Source: Rhodobacteraceae bacterium HIMB11 (GTDB lineage: Bacteria > Pseudomonadota > Alphaproteobacteria > Rhodobacterales > Rhodobacteraceae). From it: 64,000 nucleotides of DNA. The stretch covers positions 1 through 64,000 of the forward strand of contig AVDB01000005.1 in the NCBI GenBank assembly GCA_000472185.1, given 5' to 3'. The notes beneath the pieces are model-generated. The model was not told the DNA's origin, ran no database searches, and saw only the letters and a program-made list of their open reading frames with translations. The position numbers were made by a program, and so were the translations under genes. Shown piece by piece: positions 23,175 to 32,871 of this stretch; the stretch's first letter is position 1, and every line of letters begins with the position of its first letter.

Positions 23175-24560
23175 ATGGCACATTCAGAGTACGACATAGT
23201 GGTGATTGGCGGTGGCAACGCCGCGTTGTGTGCGGCGATCACAGCGCGGTGCACAGGTGCTAATGTTCTGGTTCTTGAGGCTGCGCCAAAACCTTATCGT
23301 GGGGGCAATTCGCGCCATACGCGTAATTTTCGTTGCATGCATGACGGCCCACTTGGCGTTTTGTCAGACACCTATGGTGTCGATGAATATTATGAAGATT
23401 TGTTAAAGGTGACCAAGGGCCATACCGACGAGGCATTGGCCAAAATGACCATCGAAACCTCTGCTGAATGTTATCCTTGGATGGAGGAGCAAGGCATTCG
23501 GTTTCAGCCGTCCTTATCAGGAACACTATCCCTTGGGCGCACAAATGCGTTTTTCCTTGGTGGGGGAAAGGCATTGGTAAATGCTCTTTATCGCACAGCT
23601 GAAAACCTAGGCGTCGACATTCGATACGAGGCGCATGTTGATCATCTGGAACGCGATGGAAACCAAATCGCACAGGTCCGTGCAACGATCGCAGGTGTGG
23701 AACAGGTGTTCAAACCCCGCGCCGTTGTTGCCGCATCGGGTGGGTTTCAGGCCGATATTGATTGGTTGGCACAAGCATGGGGCCCAGCGGCCAAGAATTT
23801 TCTGATTCGCGGAACACCCTACAACAGGGGTGTCGTTCTGAAGGATTTGTTGGATCAAGATATTGAAAGCGTTGGTGATCCAACCCAGTGCCACGCGGTG
23901 GCAATTGATGGGCGCGCCCCAAAGTATGACGGCGGCATTGTCACGCGTCTGGATTGTGTCCCCTTTTCGGTTGTTGTGAATAAAGACGCAGAACGGTTTT
24001 ACGACGAAGGCGAAGATGTCTGGCCCAAACGATACGCGATTTGGGGCCGCTTGGTTGCGGCCGAAAAGGACCAAGTCGCCTATGCAATCATCGACTCGCG
24101 CTCTATTGATTTGTTCATGCCCTCGGTATTCCCCCCCATTCAGGCAGAAACCATTGAAGGACTGGGACAGCAACTGGGTCTGAACACGAACGCATTGCGC
24201 GCCACAATTGATGGGTTCAATGCGGGGTGCCAAGTGGGGGAGTTTAAACCCACCGAACTGGATGGATTGGCCACATCGGGTGTGACGCCTGCAAAAACAA
24301 ACTGGGCGCGCCCAATCGCGGAGCCCCCGTTTTACGCATATGAACTGCGCCCGGGTGTGACCTTTACCTATCTGGGGCTAAAGGTTGACGAAACAGCCCA
24401 AGTGCAATCAGCAGATGGCGCGATCGAAAATCTGTGGGCTGCGGGTGAAATCATGGCAGGGTCCATCCTTGGGCAGGGGTATCTGGCGGGATTTGGAATG
24501 ACGATTGGAACCGTCTTTGGTCGGTTGGCAGGAAAAGGAGCGGCAGAATATGTACGATAA
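23175..24560 (+). CDS. tcuA: Tricarballylate dehydrogenase-type flavoprotein
   Basis: A 461-residue FAD-dependent enzyme of the fumarate reductase/succinate dehydrogenase flavoprotein group. FAD-binding IVVIGGGNAALCAAITA at residues 7-23, GGNSRHTRNFRC next to it, and a C-terminal NLWAAGEIMAGSILGQGYLAGFG FAD-clamp, cited here in two parts. TcuA oxidises tricarballylate to cis-aconitate in Salmonella. The ATG at 23175 fits the family start; a longer frame overlaps the GntR gene. Overlaps tcuB by 11 bp. Confidence 0.88.
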   Translation: MAHSEYDIVVIGGGNAALCAAITARCTGANVLVLEAAPKPYRGGNSRHTRNFRCMHDGPLGVLSDTYGVDEYYEDLLKVTKGHTDEALAKMTIETSAECYPWMEEQGIRFQPSLSGTLSLGRTNAFFLGGGKALVNALYRTAENLGVDIRYEAHVDHLERDGNQIAQVRATIAGVEQVFKPRAVVAASGGFQADIDWLAQAWGPAAKNFLIRGTPYNRGVVLKDLLDQDIESVGDPTQCHAVAIDGRAPKYDGGIVTRLDCVPFSVVVNKDAERFYDEGEDVWPKRYAIWGRLVAAEKDQVAYAIIDSRSIDLFMPSVFPPIQAETIEGLGQQLGLNTNALRATIDGFNAGCQVGEFKPTELDGLATSGVTPAKTNWARPIAEPPFYAYELRPGVTFTYLGLKVDETAQVQSADGAIENLWAAGEIMAGSILGQGYLAGFGMTIGTVFGRLAGKGAAEYVR

Positions 24561-25608
24561 CCCAATCCAAGAGGCCCGCCGCCAAGTTGAAATTTGTAAT
24601 GCCTGTCGGTATTGCGAAGGATACTGTTCGGTTTTTCCCACAATTACATCTGCGCGTGCTTTCAGCGATGGCGACATCACGCATTTGGCCAACCTGTGTC
24701 ACAACTGTCGGGGATGTTACTATGCCTGCCAATACACGGATCCCCATGAATTTGACCTGAACCTGCCCAAAGCACTGGCCGAGGTGCGCTATGACAGCTG
24801 GAAACAACATGCTTGGCCTGCGGGTTTTAGCACGTTGTTTGATCGCGCTGGCGTACTGATTGCGGGTTTATCGGTATTGGTGGCGACGGTGTTGTTCTAC
24901 GCCATCGCTAACTTTGACATAGGGGGTGGCGATGGGTTTTATGCCTATATCACACACTCTGTTCTTGTTGCGATATTTGCGCCGGTGTTCTTACTCCCTC
25001 TCTTCGCGTTGGGAATTTCATTGCGATCTTATTGGCATGCAATAGGGGGCGGTGTCATTCGCCTATCGGATCTGCGTGCGGCCTTTGCATCTGCTGCGCA
25101 GATGAAAAACCTAAAAGGCGGGCATGGTGATGGCTGTAATTTTGAGGCAGAAGATGCCTTTACACCTTGGCGCCGATGGTTCCATCACTTCACATTATAC
25201 GGGTTCCTTTTGTGCTTTGCGTCCACTTCATCGGGCACGGTGCTGCACTATGTCTTTGATCTTCAGGCCCCATATGGCCCCTTTAGCCTGACAAAGCTGT
25301 TGGGCGTGCCAGGTGGCATTGCGCTTTGCATCGGGACATTGGGTTTGGGCTATCTAAAAACCAAGGCGGATTCGAATTTGGGCGCACCGCGGGTGTGGGG
25401 GGGCGATATGGCCTTTTTGGTATTGTTGTTTGGGGTCAGTGCAACGGGCCTCGCCCTATATGGTGCGACGGGATCGGCCCTGGTATCTGTGTTGCTGCCG
25501 CTTCATTTGGGGCTAGTATTCGTGTTTTTTATCCTGACGCCCTATTCAAAAATGGCGCATGGGTTTTATCGCATGGCAGCGCTGATACGGGATGCGCAGC
25601 GCGGTTAA
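24550..25608 (+). CDS. tcuB: Tricarballylate utilisation protein B (Fe-S membrane partner)
   Basis: A 352-residue protein with two cysteine clusters near the N terminus (CNACRYCEGYC at residues 14-24, and CHNCRGCYYACQY at about 50-62) for 4Fe-4S centres, followed by six membrane helices with conserved His residues for heme. TcuB re-oxidises the FADH2 of TcuA and passes electrons to quinone. Start overlaps the tcuA end, giving equal output. Substrate could be another tricarboxylate, since no tcuC-type carrier is beside it. Confidence 0.88.
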   Translation: MYDNPIQEARRQVEICNACRYCEGYCSVFPTITSARAFSDGDITHLANLCHNCRGCYYACQYTDPHEFDLNLPKALAEVRYDSWKQHAWPAGFSTLFDRAGVLIAGLSVLVATVLFYAIANFDIGGGDGFYAYITHSVLVAIFAPVFLLPLFALGISLRSYWHAIGGGVIRLSDLRAAFASAAQMKNLKGGHGDGCNFEAEDAFTPWRRWFHHFTLYGFLLCFASTSSGTVLHYVFDLQAPYGPFSLTKLLGVPGGIALCIGTLGLGYLKTKADSNLGAPRVWGGDMAFLVLLFGVSATGLALYGATGSALVSVLLPLHLGLVFVFFILTPYSKMAHGFYRMAALIRDAQRG

Positions 25609-25629
25609 CGGTGGGTTATAAACCCACCG
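25609..25629. terminator. Hairpin directly after tcuB
   Basis: Perfect 9-bp stem CGGTGGGTT / AACCCACCG with a 3-nt loop, beginning at the base after the tcuB stop. No T tract follows on the plus strand. It overlaps the 3' end of the small minus-strand frame 25616-25867. Confidence 0.5.
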
Positions 25630-25867
25630 CCTGAGCGTTGTCCTGCTTGGTTGTGTGTTCAAAAATTCCTGTTTCTTCTAAAACCATGGCATCATTTTTT
25701 TGATGTCGCTCTTTGAATGATTTCAAAACGGCCCCGCTGATGATTGGGCGTGCGGGTTGTGCACAGGGCCCACAGTCAAACGCAGCGGCCAATGCGGGAA
25801 GAGCAGTGCGAATTTCATCCTTTGGAATGTCGCTCAACATCCGTGTCGCCTGCGGTCCCGCTAGCAT
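25616..25867 (-). CDS. Small hypothetical protein (uncertain)
   Basis: An 83-codon frame convergent with tcuB. The middle part (PALAAAFDCGPCAQPARP) has a CGPC pair; the C-terminal half is charged and reads like coding sequence. The ribosome site before the ATG at 25867 is poor and no family is recognised. It ends inside the hairpin after tcuB. If not real, the 422 bp between tcuB and 26031 hold only that hairpin and AT-rich sequence. Confidence 0.35.
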   Translation of the reverse strand: MLAGPQATRMLSDIPKDEIRTALPALAAAFDCGPCAQPARPIISGAVLKSFKERHQKNDAMVLEETGIFEHTTKQDNAQAVGL

Positions 25868-26030
25868 CGTTTCGCTGGCTGCATTTCGTCAATAAGAATA
25901 CGGACCACTCAACAGGGATTATTGGAAATTAGAATGTTTATTTTATGTCAAGAAGGGTAAAGGTTGAGAATATTTCACATGTTACTAGACCGCAATAATC
26001 GGACGCTTGTGGTATCGCGCTCAATAAATA

Positions 26031-26285
26031 TCAATTTGTAGAAAGCAAAATCTGTAGCGCGATATAGGGAACTAGATTGAATGTGATGACCATGATCCAA
26101 TAAATCATCAAAATTTTTGGGATATCCGCGATCATTTTATGGCCAAATTCACCAAAGAGCCTTTCGGTCATAGCTGATGTTAAATCTTTGAAAACAGAAA
26201 TTTTTAATAGACCAATTGCAAAAAATACTAGGTTGACCATCAGCATCCAACCAAAGAATTGCACCAATGTATGTAAGGTCATCAT
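26031..26285 (-). CDS. DUF6868-like small membrane protein
   Basis: An 84-residue protein with two membrane helices (about residues 8-27 and 58-80) around a conserved-looking amphipathic middle. FFGWMLMVNLVFF near the start and FNLVPYIALQIL at the end match the layout I associate with DUF6868, a small uncharacterised membrane family. It lies 63 bp downstream of the H-NS-like gene on the same strand. Confidence 0.7.
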   Translation of the reverse strand: MMTLHTLVQFFGWMLMVNLVFFAIGLLKISVFKDLTSAMTERLFGEFGHKMIADIPKILMIYWIMVITFNLVPYIALQILLSTN

Positions 26286-26348
26286 GCGCCCGTTTCATCC
26301 GCGCGGCGTCGATTATCAAAGACGCCGCCAGAGCCTGAGTGATTTAAA

Positions 26349-26666
26349 TTAAATCAGTAGATCGTCTAATGTTTTTCCGCTTGCCAATGCGTCGGCCACC
26401 CAGTGGGGTTGACGCCCGCGGCCTGTCCATGTTTCGGACCCGTTTGCGGGGTTTTTGTACTTTGGGGCAACCTTACCTCTGGGCTTTTTGGCTTTGGCCT
26501 TTTTCGGCTTATCCGCAGCCATCAGATCGCTAATATCTAATCCATTATCTTGGGCTAATTTGCGCACCTTTTCGGCGACCTCTTGTTTTTTGGCCAATGC
26601 CGCTTGTGCGTCTGAAATTAATTTATTTAATTCCGCAATCGACATCTTATTCAAATTAAGCGCCAT
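26349..26666 (-). CDS. H-NS/HvrA-family nucleoid protein
   Basis: A 105-residue nucleoid protein. N-terminal coiled-coil oligomerisation region (residues 1-45: MSIAELNKLISDAQAALAKK), a Lys/Ala-rich linker (KPKKAKAKKPRGK), and the DNA-binding motif KYKNPANGSETWTGRGRQPHW at about residues 70-90 with the TWTGRGRQP core of the family. Such proteins silence AT-rich DNA, such as the island in this window, and in Rhodobacter HvrA also affects photosynthesis genes. The 169 bp upstream are AT-rich. Confidence 0.93.
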   Translation of the reverse strand: MALNLNKMSIAELNKLISDAQAALAKKQEVAEKVRKLAQDNGLDISDLMAADKPKKAKAKKPRGKVAPKYKNPANGSETWTGRGRQPHWVADALASGKTLDDLLI

Positions 26667-26794
26667 TATAACCTCCGATATTTAGCGAAAATATTAAGAG
26701 GGTATTAAAGTTAAAAAATCAATAAAAAAGCGAGAGTGTATAAGTTTGATAATAGAAATTTGAGACTGTGCAGGTGTTCTTATAAAAAGTAAAC

Positions 26795-26827
26795 CGCGCC
26801 CCTATCCAAAGAATGAATAAGGGCGCG
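26795..26827 (-). terminator. Rho-independent terminator of ettA
   Basis: CGCGCCCCTA (26795-26804) pairs, with one mismatch, with TAAGGGCGCG (26818-26827); on the minus strand a T-rich tract follows. It starts 9 bp after the ettA stop. Confidence 0.7.
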
Positions 26828-26835
26828 CTTTATAA

Positions 26836-28491
26836 TTAGCGTGTAAACTTTTTATGTTTAATCCGCTTGGGTTCCAGTGCATCTGGACCTAGGCGGCGTT
26901 TCTTATCCTCTTCATAAGCGGAAAAGTCGCCTTCGAACCATTCAACATGCGCCTCGCCCTCGAATGCCAGGATATGGGTACAGATACGGTCAAGGAAGAA
27001 ACGGTCGTGTGAAATGACCACGGCGCAGCCCGCAAAATCCATCAAGGCATCTTCGAGTGCGCGCAATGTTTCCACGTCCAAATCGTTGGTCGGTTCGTCC
27101 AATAACAAAACGTTGCCGCCTGATTTCAACAGGCGTGCCATATGCACACGGTTGCGTTCACCGCCCGACAGCAGGTTCACGGTTTTCTGTTGATCCCCGC
27201 CCTTAAAGTTAAAGGCAGAGCAATAGGCGCGGCTGTTCATTTGGGCATCACCCAGTTGAATGATCTCTGCACCCCCTGAAATCGCCTCCCATACGGTGTC
27301 TTTGTCCAAGAGGTCATCACGCGACTGATCCACATAGGACAGCGAAACAGTGTCGCCATAGGTGACGGCACCCGCGTCAGGGCTTTCCTGGCCGGTTAGC
27401 ATTTTGAACAGAGTGGATTTACCCGCACCGTTTGGCCCGATCACACCCACAATGCCACCTGGCGGTAGGCTGAAGGACAGATTTTCGATCAATAATTTGT
27501 CGCCCATCGCCTTTTGCAGGCCTTTAACCTCGATCACCTTGCTGCCTAGGCGGGGACCATTTGGAATAACGATTTGGGCGCGTGTGATTTTTTCACGCTC
27601 TGACTGGCCGGCCAATTCTTCGTAGGCGTTGATCCGCGCTTTTTGTTTGGCCTGACGGGCCTTGGCACCCTGACGGATCCAGTCCAATTCGCGTTCCAAT
27701 GTTTTCTGACGGCTTTTGTCTTCGCGGGCCTCTTGTTCCAAACGCTTGGCCTTTTGTTCCAGCCAGCTGGAATAGTTGCCCTCATACGGGATGCCGCGAC
27801 CGCGGTCCAATTCCAAAATCCACCCTGTGATATCGTCAAGGAAGTAACGGTCGTGGGTGACGATTAGGATTGTACCCTTGTAATCAATCAGGTGCTGCTG
27901 CAGCCATGCGATTGTTTCCGCGTCCAAGTGGTTGGTTGGTTCGTCAAGCAGCAGCATATCAGGCGCTTCAAGCAGCAATTTGCACAATGCAACGCGGCGG
28001 CGTTCACCCCCAGATAGGTTGGCAGGCATAGCATCATCGGGTGGGCAGCGCAGGGCCTCCATCGACACGTCAATCTGGCTGTCCAAATCCCACAGGTTTT
28101 CGGCGTCGATCTGATCCTGCAGTTGGGCCATTTCATCCGCCGTTTCATCGGAATAGTTCATTGCCAATTCATTATAACGATCAAGGATCACCTTTTTCTC
28201 GGCAACGCCCAGCATGACATTTTCACGCACGGTCATGTTTTCTTCTAGGTGGGGTTCCTGTGGCAGATAGCCGACTTTGGCACCCTCGGCGGACCATGCC
28301 TCGCCCGTGTAGTCTTTATCCAGACCCGCCATGATTTTCATCAGGGTCGATTTACCCGCGCCGTTTACACCGACGACACCGATTTTCACACCGGGTAGGA
28401 AGGACAAGTGAATGTTTTCAAAACATTTTTTACCACCCGGATAGGTTTTTGACACACCTTGCATGTGATAGACGTATTGATAGGCTGCCAT
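26836..28491 (-). CDS. ettA: Energy-dependent translational throttle protein EttA (ABC-F)
   Basis: A 551-residue soluble ABC-F ATPase that binds the ribosomal E site and gates the first peptide bond according to ATP level. Two ABC domains: Walker A GVNGAGKST (about residues 40-48) and GPNGAGKST (about 353-361); signatures LSGGERRRVALCK and LSGGERNRVHMAR; Walker B MLLLDEPTNHLD and VLLLDEPTNDLD; between them the charged PtIM linker. AGGAG precedes the ATG. Length equals the family norm. Confidence 0.96.
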   Translation of the reverse strand: MAAYQYVYHMQGVSKTYPGGKKCFENIHLSFLPGVKIGVVGVNGAGKSTLMKIMAGLDKDYTGEAWSAEGAKVGYLPQEPHLEENMTVRENVMLGVAEKKVILDRYNELAMNYSDETADEMAQLQDQIDAENLWDLDSQIDVSMEALRCPPDDAMPANLSGGERRRVALCKLLLEAPDMLLLDEPTNHLDAETIAWLQQHLIDYKGTILIVTHDRYFLDDITGWILELDRGRGIPYEGNYSSWLEQKAKRLEQEAREDKSRQKTLERELDWIRQGAKARQAKQKARINAYEELAGQSEREKITRAQIVIPNGPRLGSKVIEVKGLQKAMGDKLLIENLSFSLPPGGIVGVIGPNGAGKSTLFKMLTGQESPDAGAVTYGDTVSLSYVDQSRDDLLDKDTVWEAISGGAEIIQLGDAQMNSRAYCSAFNFKGGDQQKTVNLLSGGERNRVHMARLLKSGGNVLLLDEPTNDLDVETLRALEDALMDFAGCAVVISHDRFFLDRICTHILAFEGEAHVEWFEGDFSAYEEDKKRRLGPDALEPKRIKHKKFTR

Positions 28492-28626
28492 CGGATGCTC
28501 CTGATTTGACTGCGTTTTGGTCTAAATAGCGTTATCTTTGGGGGCAGGCAATCATCTATGGGGTTGTTTGCAAGGATCGGGATGCGATATGTCGCTGAGA
28601 GCGATAAATAAGCGTAGGGTATAGGC

Positions 28627-29205
28627 GTGAGCGGTTTGATGCGTGATCAGGTGATTGGGTTGTTTGGGGGGTCCTTTGATCCCGCACATGCAGGCCATGT
28701 TGCGCTGACCACACATGCTTTGCGTCGTTTTGGGTTGGATCAGGTTTGGTGGTTGGTAACCCCTGTCAATCCGTTGAAATCGCACGGCCCCGCACCCATG
28801 GCCGAACGCATGGCGCAGGCGCGCGCCATGATGCAACATCCCCGAGTGCGCGTGAGCGATATCGAGGCGCAGCTCGGCACCACATACACGGCAGAGACCA
28901 TCGCCGCCCTGCAGGATCGGTTTGTGCACACGCGGTTTGTGTGGCTGATGGGGGCGGATAATTTGGCGCAATTTGATCAGTGGAAGGATTGGCGTCAGAT
29001 TATGGAAACAACCCCGATTGGGATCATCGCCCGCCCTGATGCGCGGCTGTCACCCCTCTCTTCCCGCGCGGCGCGGATATATCGGGGGGCGCGTGTGCCT
29101 GCCAAACAATCGCGTGTCTTGGGGCGGTTGTCAGGCCCAGCGTGGTGTTATGTGAATATGCCGCTTATGCCTATTTCTTCCACAGCGCTTCGATCTGGGG
29201 CTTGA
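28627..29205 (+). CDS. nadD: Nicotinate-nucleotide adenylyltransferase
   Basis: A 192-residue NAD-synthesis enzyme joining ATP and nicotinate mononucleotide. GLFGGSFDPAHAGH (residues 11-24) carries the nucleotidyltransferase HxGH motif; WLMGADNLAQFDQWKDW and ISSTALR near the C terminus are diagnostic. Start is GTG 28627, with AGGG upstream; ATG 28639 is the alternative. Followed by the dacB-type gene after 55 bp. Confidence 0.93.
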   Translation: MSGLMRDQVIGLFGGSFDPAHAGHVALTTHALRRFGLDQVWWLVTPVNPLKSHGPAPMAERMAQARAMMQHPRVRVSDIEAQLGTTYTAETIAALQDRFVHTRFVWLMGADNLAQFDQWKDWRQIMETTPIGIIARPDARLSPLSSRAARIYRGARVPAKQSRVLGRLSGPAWCYVNMPLMPISSTALRSGA

Positions 29206-29260
29206 TCTTTCATCCTCTTTTTCGCAGGCTCTGCATGAATTTTTTGGGTGGGTTTCTTTG

Positions 29261-30709
29261 GTGCGGTTCATTTCGTGGACAGTTGGGGTTTTCTTGGTCT
29301 TGGGCAGTGCGCTGCAAGCGGCCGATACGTCCCCGCGCCCTGTTTTGCGCCCTGGGTCCGTGCCCCCGCCGGGATACGAAGAGCTGATCAAAAACCTCTA
29401 CCTGACGGGTGAAGCCGGATTTGCGGCCATCGACATCGAAACGGGTCAGGTGCTGGAACAGCACAACGGCAACAAGGGGTTCGCACCCGCCAGTGTGACC
29501 AAGGCGATTACCGCGCTTTATGCATTGGATACCTTGGGCCTTGATTTTCGGTTTGAAACAACATTGCGGGCTACGGGTGCCATACAGAACGGTGTTTTGA
29601 AAGGGGATTTGATCATAGTGGGGGGCGGTGATCCGCATTTGGACACGGATGATTTGGCAAATCTGGCCACGCAGTTGAGCGCAAATGGCATCACCCAAAT
29701 CACGGGTCAGTTCCTGTTTGATGGAACAGCACTGCCTACATTCAATCATATCGTCGCGGCGCAACCTGTGCATGTGGGATATAACCCCGCGATTTCAGGT
29801 TTGAACCTGAATTTCAACCGCTTCTATTTTGAATGGAAAAAACAGGGTGCAAATTACGCCATAATGCTGGATGCGCGGGGACGTTACATCAACCCCAAAT
29901 CCACGCGTGCGACCCTGACTATTCAGGATCAACAGGACCAAGTTTTCACCTATTCCCGCAGTGGCAACCAAGAAGAATGGAGTGTTCTGCGCGGCGCCTT
30001 GGGGAAAGAGGGGGGCAGATGGTTGCCCACCCGCAAACCCGCGCTATACACGGCCGAGGTGTTTCGTGAATTGGCACGGATGAAGGGGATTGATCTGCCC
30101 GCACCCGTTCGGGCCCGTACCCCCGCCCCGGGGCGTGTGATTGGGGTGCAACACAGCGATCCATTGTCCGTCATCGTCAAATCCATGCTGCGATTTTCAA
30201 CCAATCTATCGGCCGAGGTTTTGGGTCTGATGGCCTCGGGTGAACGCGGATCATTATCGGCCTCGGCTGCCAAAATGAACACGTGGGCGCAGGCGCGATT
30301 GGGTTTGGCAAATGCCACGTTCAAGGATCACTCTGGTCTAAGTGATCGCACACGTATTTCACCCATTTCCTTTGCTCGCGCTATCGCGCGGGCAGAGCAG
30401 ATACTTCCAGAATTTGTGCCCCTACTGAAGCCGATCAAATCACGCCAATTCAACGGAAACTTGGACAAAACAGGACGTGCGCAGATCGCCGCAAAAACAG
30501 GGACACTAAATTTCGTAAGCGCCCTGGGAGGGTATCAGATAAGCGAAGGGCGCAAAATTGCCTTTGCCATATTTGTTCAGGATTTTGGAAAACGTGCCAA
30601 AGTGGACCACGCCAAGACTGATCGCCCGCGCGGTGCGTCCGATTGGGCCAAACGCGCCCGCCGATTACATCATGGCCTGCTGTATCGCTGGGCGCGGATG
30701 GAGTGTTAA
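29261..30709 (+). CDS. dacB: D-alanyl-D-alanine carboxypeptidase/endopeptidase (PBP4)
   Basis: A 482-residue periplasmic penicillin-binding protein that trims or cuts peptidoglycan cross-links. Signal peptide about residues 1-20 with cleavage after LQA. SxxK motif SVTK (in APASVTKAITALY), SxN motif STN (FSTNLSAEVLG) and KTG motif (AAKTGTLNFVSALGGY) are in order, with the class C insertion between the first two. GTG 29261 is preferred over TTG 29258. Convergent overlap of 4 bp with the TerB-like gene. Confidence 0.92.
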   Translation: MRFISWTVGVFLVLGSALQAADTSPRPVLRPGSVPPPGYEELIKNLYLTGEAGFAAIDIETGQVLEQHNGNKGFAPASVTKAITALYALDTLGLDFRFETTLRATGAIQNGVLKGDLIIVGGGDPHLDTDDLANLATQLSANGITQITGQFLFDGTALPTFNHIVAAQPVHVGYNPAISGLNLNFNRFYFEWKKQGANYAIMLDARGRYINPKSTRATLTIQDQQDQVFTYSRSGNQEEWSVLRGALGKEGGRWLPTRKPALYTAEVFRELARMKGIDLPAPVRARTPAPGRVIGVQHSDPLSVIVKSMLRFSTNLSAEVLGLMASGERGSLSASAAKMNTWAQARLGLANATFKDHSGLSDRTRISPISFARAIARAEQILPEFVPLLKPIKSRQFNGNLDKTGRAQIAAKTGTLNFVSALGGYQISEGRKIAFAIFVQDFGKRAKVDHAKTDRPRGASDWAKRARRLHHGLLYRWARMEC

Positions 30710-31134
30710 ATCGTCATGTGCCGCGCACGTGCACCGCGTTCAATCGCAGCCGCGTGCAGACGATCAATGTTCAGTTCGTACCGCATTTCCTCAAGCAGGC
30801 GCAGTTCCGTTTCAAAGATCATGCCGTCAGCCGCCGCAACATCACAACACAGCGCATAGGCCGTTTCATGCAGGCGTTCGGACAGGATATCACGCACCAA
30901 TCCGAACAAGGCGTCCAGCCCATCTTCGTTTTCGAAAAGGTCAAAAACAATTTGGGACACCAAATTCAAACGCCCGATGTCGTAGGTGCCAAAAATCGGC
31001 AGGTTGTTGACCGCAGATTGGATTTTGACCAATTCAGCTGTGCGCACATTCCCATCCGCAATTGTAATGCTGACCATCAATGCAATAAGACAGTCCTGTT
31101 CGGTTAGGATTTTGGGTTCATCTGAATTCGTCAT
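30706..31134 (-). CDS. TerB-family protein
   Basis: A 142-residue all-helical protein with two TerB-like repeats: ALMVSITIADGNVRTAELVKI and ALCCDVAAADGMIFETELRLL, each with the acidic ADGxxxxxE segment that binds metal in tellurite-resistance TerB. It is isolated from other ter genes, so a general stress or membrane-surveillance role is more likely than tellurite resistance. Confidence 0.85.
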   Translation of the reverse strand: MTNSDEPKILTEQDCLIALMVSITIADGNVRTAELVKIQSAVNNLPIFGTYDIGRLNLVSQIVFDLFENEDGLDALFGLVRDILSERLHETAYALCCDVAAADGMIFETELRLLEEMRYELNIDRLHAAAIERGARARHMTI

Positions 31135-31284
31135 AATTTTAGTCCTTAGTCATCTATTCCAAGATATGGGGTGTATGTCATCCATGCAAGTGGCGCATTC
31201 GCCGCGCTTGCGAGTGTTTGGAAAACACATTAAGAGGCGAACACTTGGTGGACCTGTTGAGTCCTACGATATTGGAGAAAAAAG

Positions 31285-32859
31285 ATGTCAAATATGCGCG
31301 ACGCCGCACTTAGCTCAAAAGCATGGCCCTTTGAAGAAGCGCGCCGTGTATTGAAACGCTATGAAAAAGCGCCGCCTGAAAAGGGATATGTCCTATTTGA
31401 AACAGGATATGGCCCCTCTGGTTTGCCCCATATCGGCACCTTTGGTGAGGTTGCACGCACCACGATGATCATGCGTGCGTTTCGTGAAATTTGCGATATT
31501 CCTGCGAAATTGATTTGTTTTTCCGATGATCTGGACGGCATGCGCAAGGTGCCAGGTAATGTTCCAAACCAAAAAGAATTGGCAAAGCATCTGCAAAAAC
31601 CCCTGACATCTGTTCCAGATCCATTTGGGGAATACGAAAGCTTTGGCCATCACAACAACGCGATGTTGCGCCGTTTCCTTGATACCTTTGGGTTTGAATA
31701 CGAATTTTATTCCGCGACCGAGTTTTATAATTCTGGCGCCTTTGACGAGGTGTTGTTGCGCGCGGCAGAGCGGTACGACGACATCATGAAAGTGATGTTA
31801 AAATCATTGCGGGAAGAGCGCCGCCAAACCTATTCTATTTTCTTGCCCATCCATCCTGAAACGGGCCGTGTTTTGTATGTTCCCATGAAAGAGGTGAACG
31901 CCAAGGATGGAACCATTACCTTTGATGATGATGATGGACGCGAATGGACGCTGCCCGTCACAGGTGGCAATGTGAAATTACAGTGGAAACCAGATTTCGG
32001 CGCGCGTTGGGCGGCACTGGGTGTTGATTTTGAAATGTATGGCAAAGACCATTCGACAAATACCCCGATCTATGACCGTATTTGCGAAATTTTGGGCCAC
32101 AAGAAACCTGAACACTTTACCTATGAATTGTTCTTGGATGATCAGGGTCAAAAGATTTCGAAATCCTCTGGAAATGGGATTTCGATTGATGAATGGCTGA
32201 CCTATGCCAGCACCGAGTCATTGTCCTATTTCATGTATCAAAAGCCAAAAACAGCCAAGCGTTTGTATTTTGATGTGATCCCAAAGGCGATGGATGAGTA
32301 CCATCAACAATTGCGCGCCTATGCAGGGCAGGATGAGGCACAGCGTTGCAACAACCCTGTATGGCACATTCATGGCGGCGAAGTGCCCCAATCGGATATG
32401 GTTGTGCCATTTTCCATGCTGTTGAATTTGGCAGCGGTGGCAAATGCAGATGACAAGGATCAGTTGTGGGGCTTTATCCGTCGGTATGCGCCCGACGCCA
32501 GCCCAGAGGCCAACCCACAATTGGATCAGGCAGCGGGATTTACTGTGCGCTATTACAATGATTTTGTGAAACCAACCAAGACATATCGCATGCCCACCGA
32601 TCTTGAGCGTGAGGCGCTGATTGATCTGCGCGATCAATTGAAAGCCTGGGAGGGCGGATTGGATGCAGAAGAATTGCAATCTGTCGTGTACGCCTGTGGC
32701 CGTGAACGGTTTGATCCGCTACGCGCATGGTTTGGCGCATTATACGAAGTTCTGTTAGGAGCCTCGCAAGGTCCACGGTTTGGTGGGTTTATCGCCCTAT
32801 ACGGGATCGACGAAACGATTGCATTAATCGATGATGCCTTGGCAGGGAAATTTGTCTAA
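31285..32859 (+). CDS. lysK: Lysyl-tRNA synthetase, class I
   Basis: A 524-residue class I (archaeal-type) LysRS, as usual for alphaproteobacteria. The HIGH-type motif is in [15 protein letters not shown] (about residues 42-56) and the KMSKS-type motif is KISKSSGNG (about 291-299); a helical anticodon-binding part follows. GGAG precedes the ATG. A small hairpin at about 32868-32880 may end the message, between this gene and the convergent DUF4864 gene. Confidence 0.95.
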   Translation: MSNMRDAALSSKAWPFEEARRVLKRYEKAPPEKGYVLFETGYGPSGLPHIGTFGEVARTTMIMRAFREICDIPAKLICFSDDLDGMRKVPGNVPNQKELAKHLQKPLTSVPDPFGEYESFGHHNNAMLRRFLDTFGFEYEFYSATEFYNSGAFDEVLLRAAERYDDIMKVMLKSLREERRQTYSIFLPIHPETGRVLYVPMKEVNAKDGTITFDDDDGREWTLPVTGGNVKLQWKPDFGARWAALGVDFEMYGKDHSTNTPIYDRICEILGHKKPEHFTYELFLDDQGQKISKSSGNGISIDEWLTYASTESLSYFMYQKPKTAKRLYFDVIPKAMDEYHQQLRAYAGQDEAQRCNNPVWHIHGGEVPQSDMVVPFSMLLNLAAVANADDKDQLWGFIRRYAPDASPEANPQLDQAAGFTVRYYNDFVKPTKTYRMPTDLEREALIDLRDQLKAWEGGLDAEELQSVVYACGRERFDPLRAWFGALYEVLLGASQGPRFGGFIALYGIDETIALIDDALAGKFV

Positions 32860-32871
32860 GGCGTTGGTCGT

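Noticed and set aside
23607-24233. 208-codon frame opposite tcuA
   Set aside because: Shadow of tcuA; composition (Cys, His, Trp rich) is atypical for a protein.
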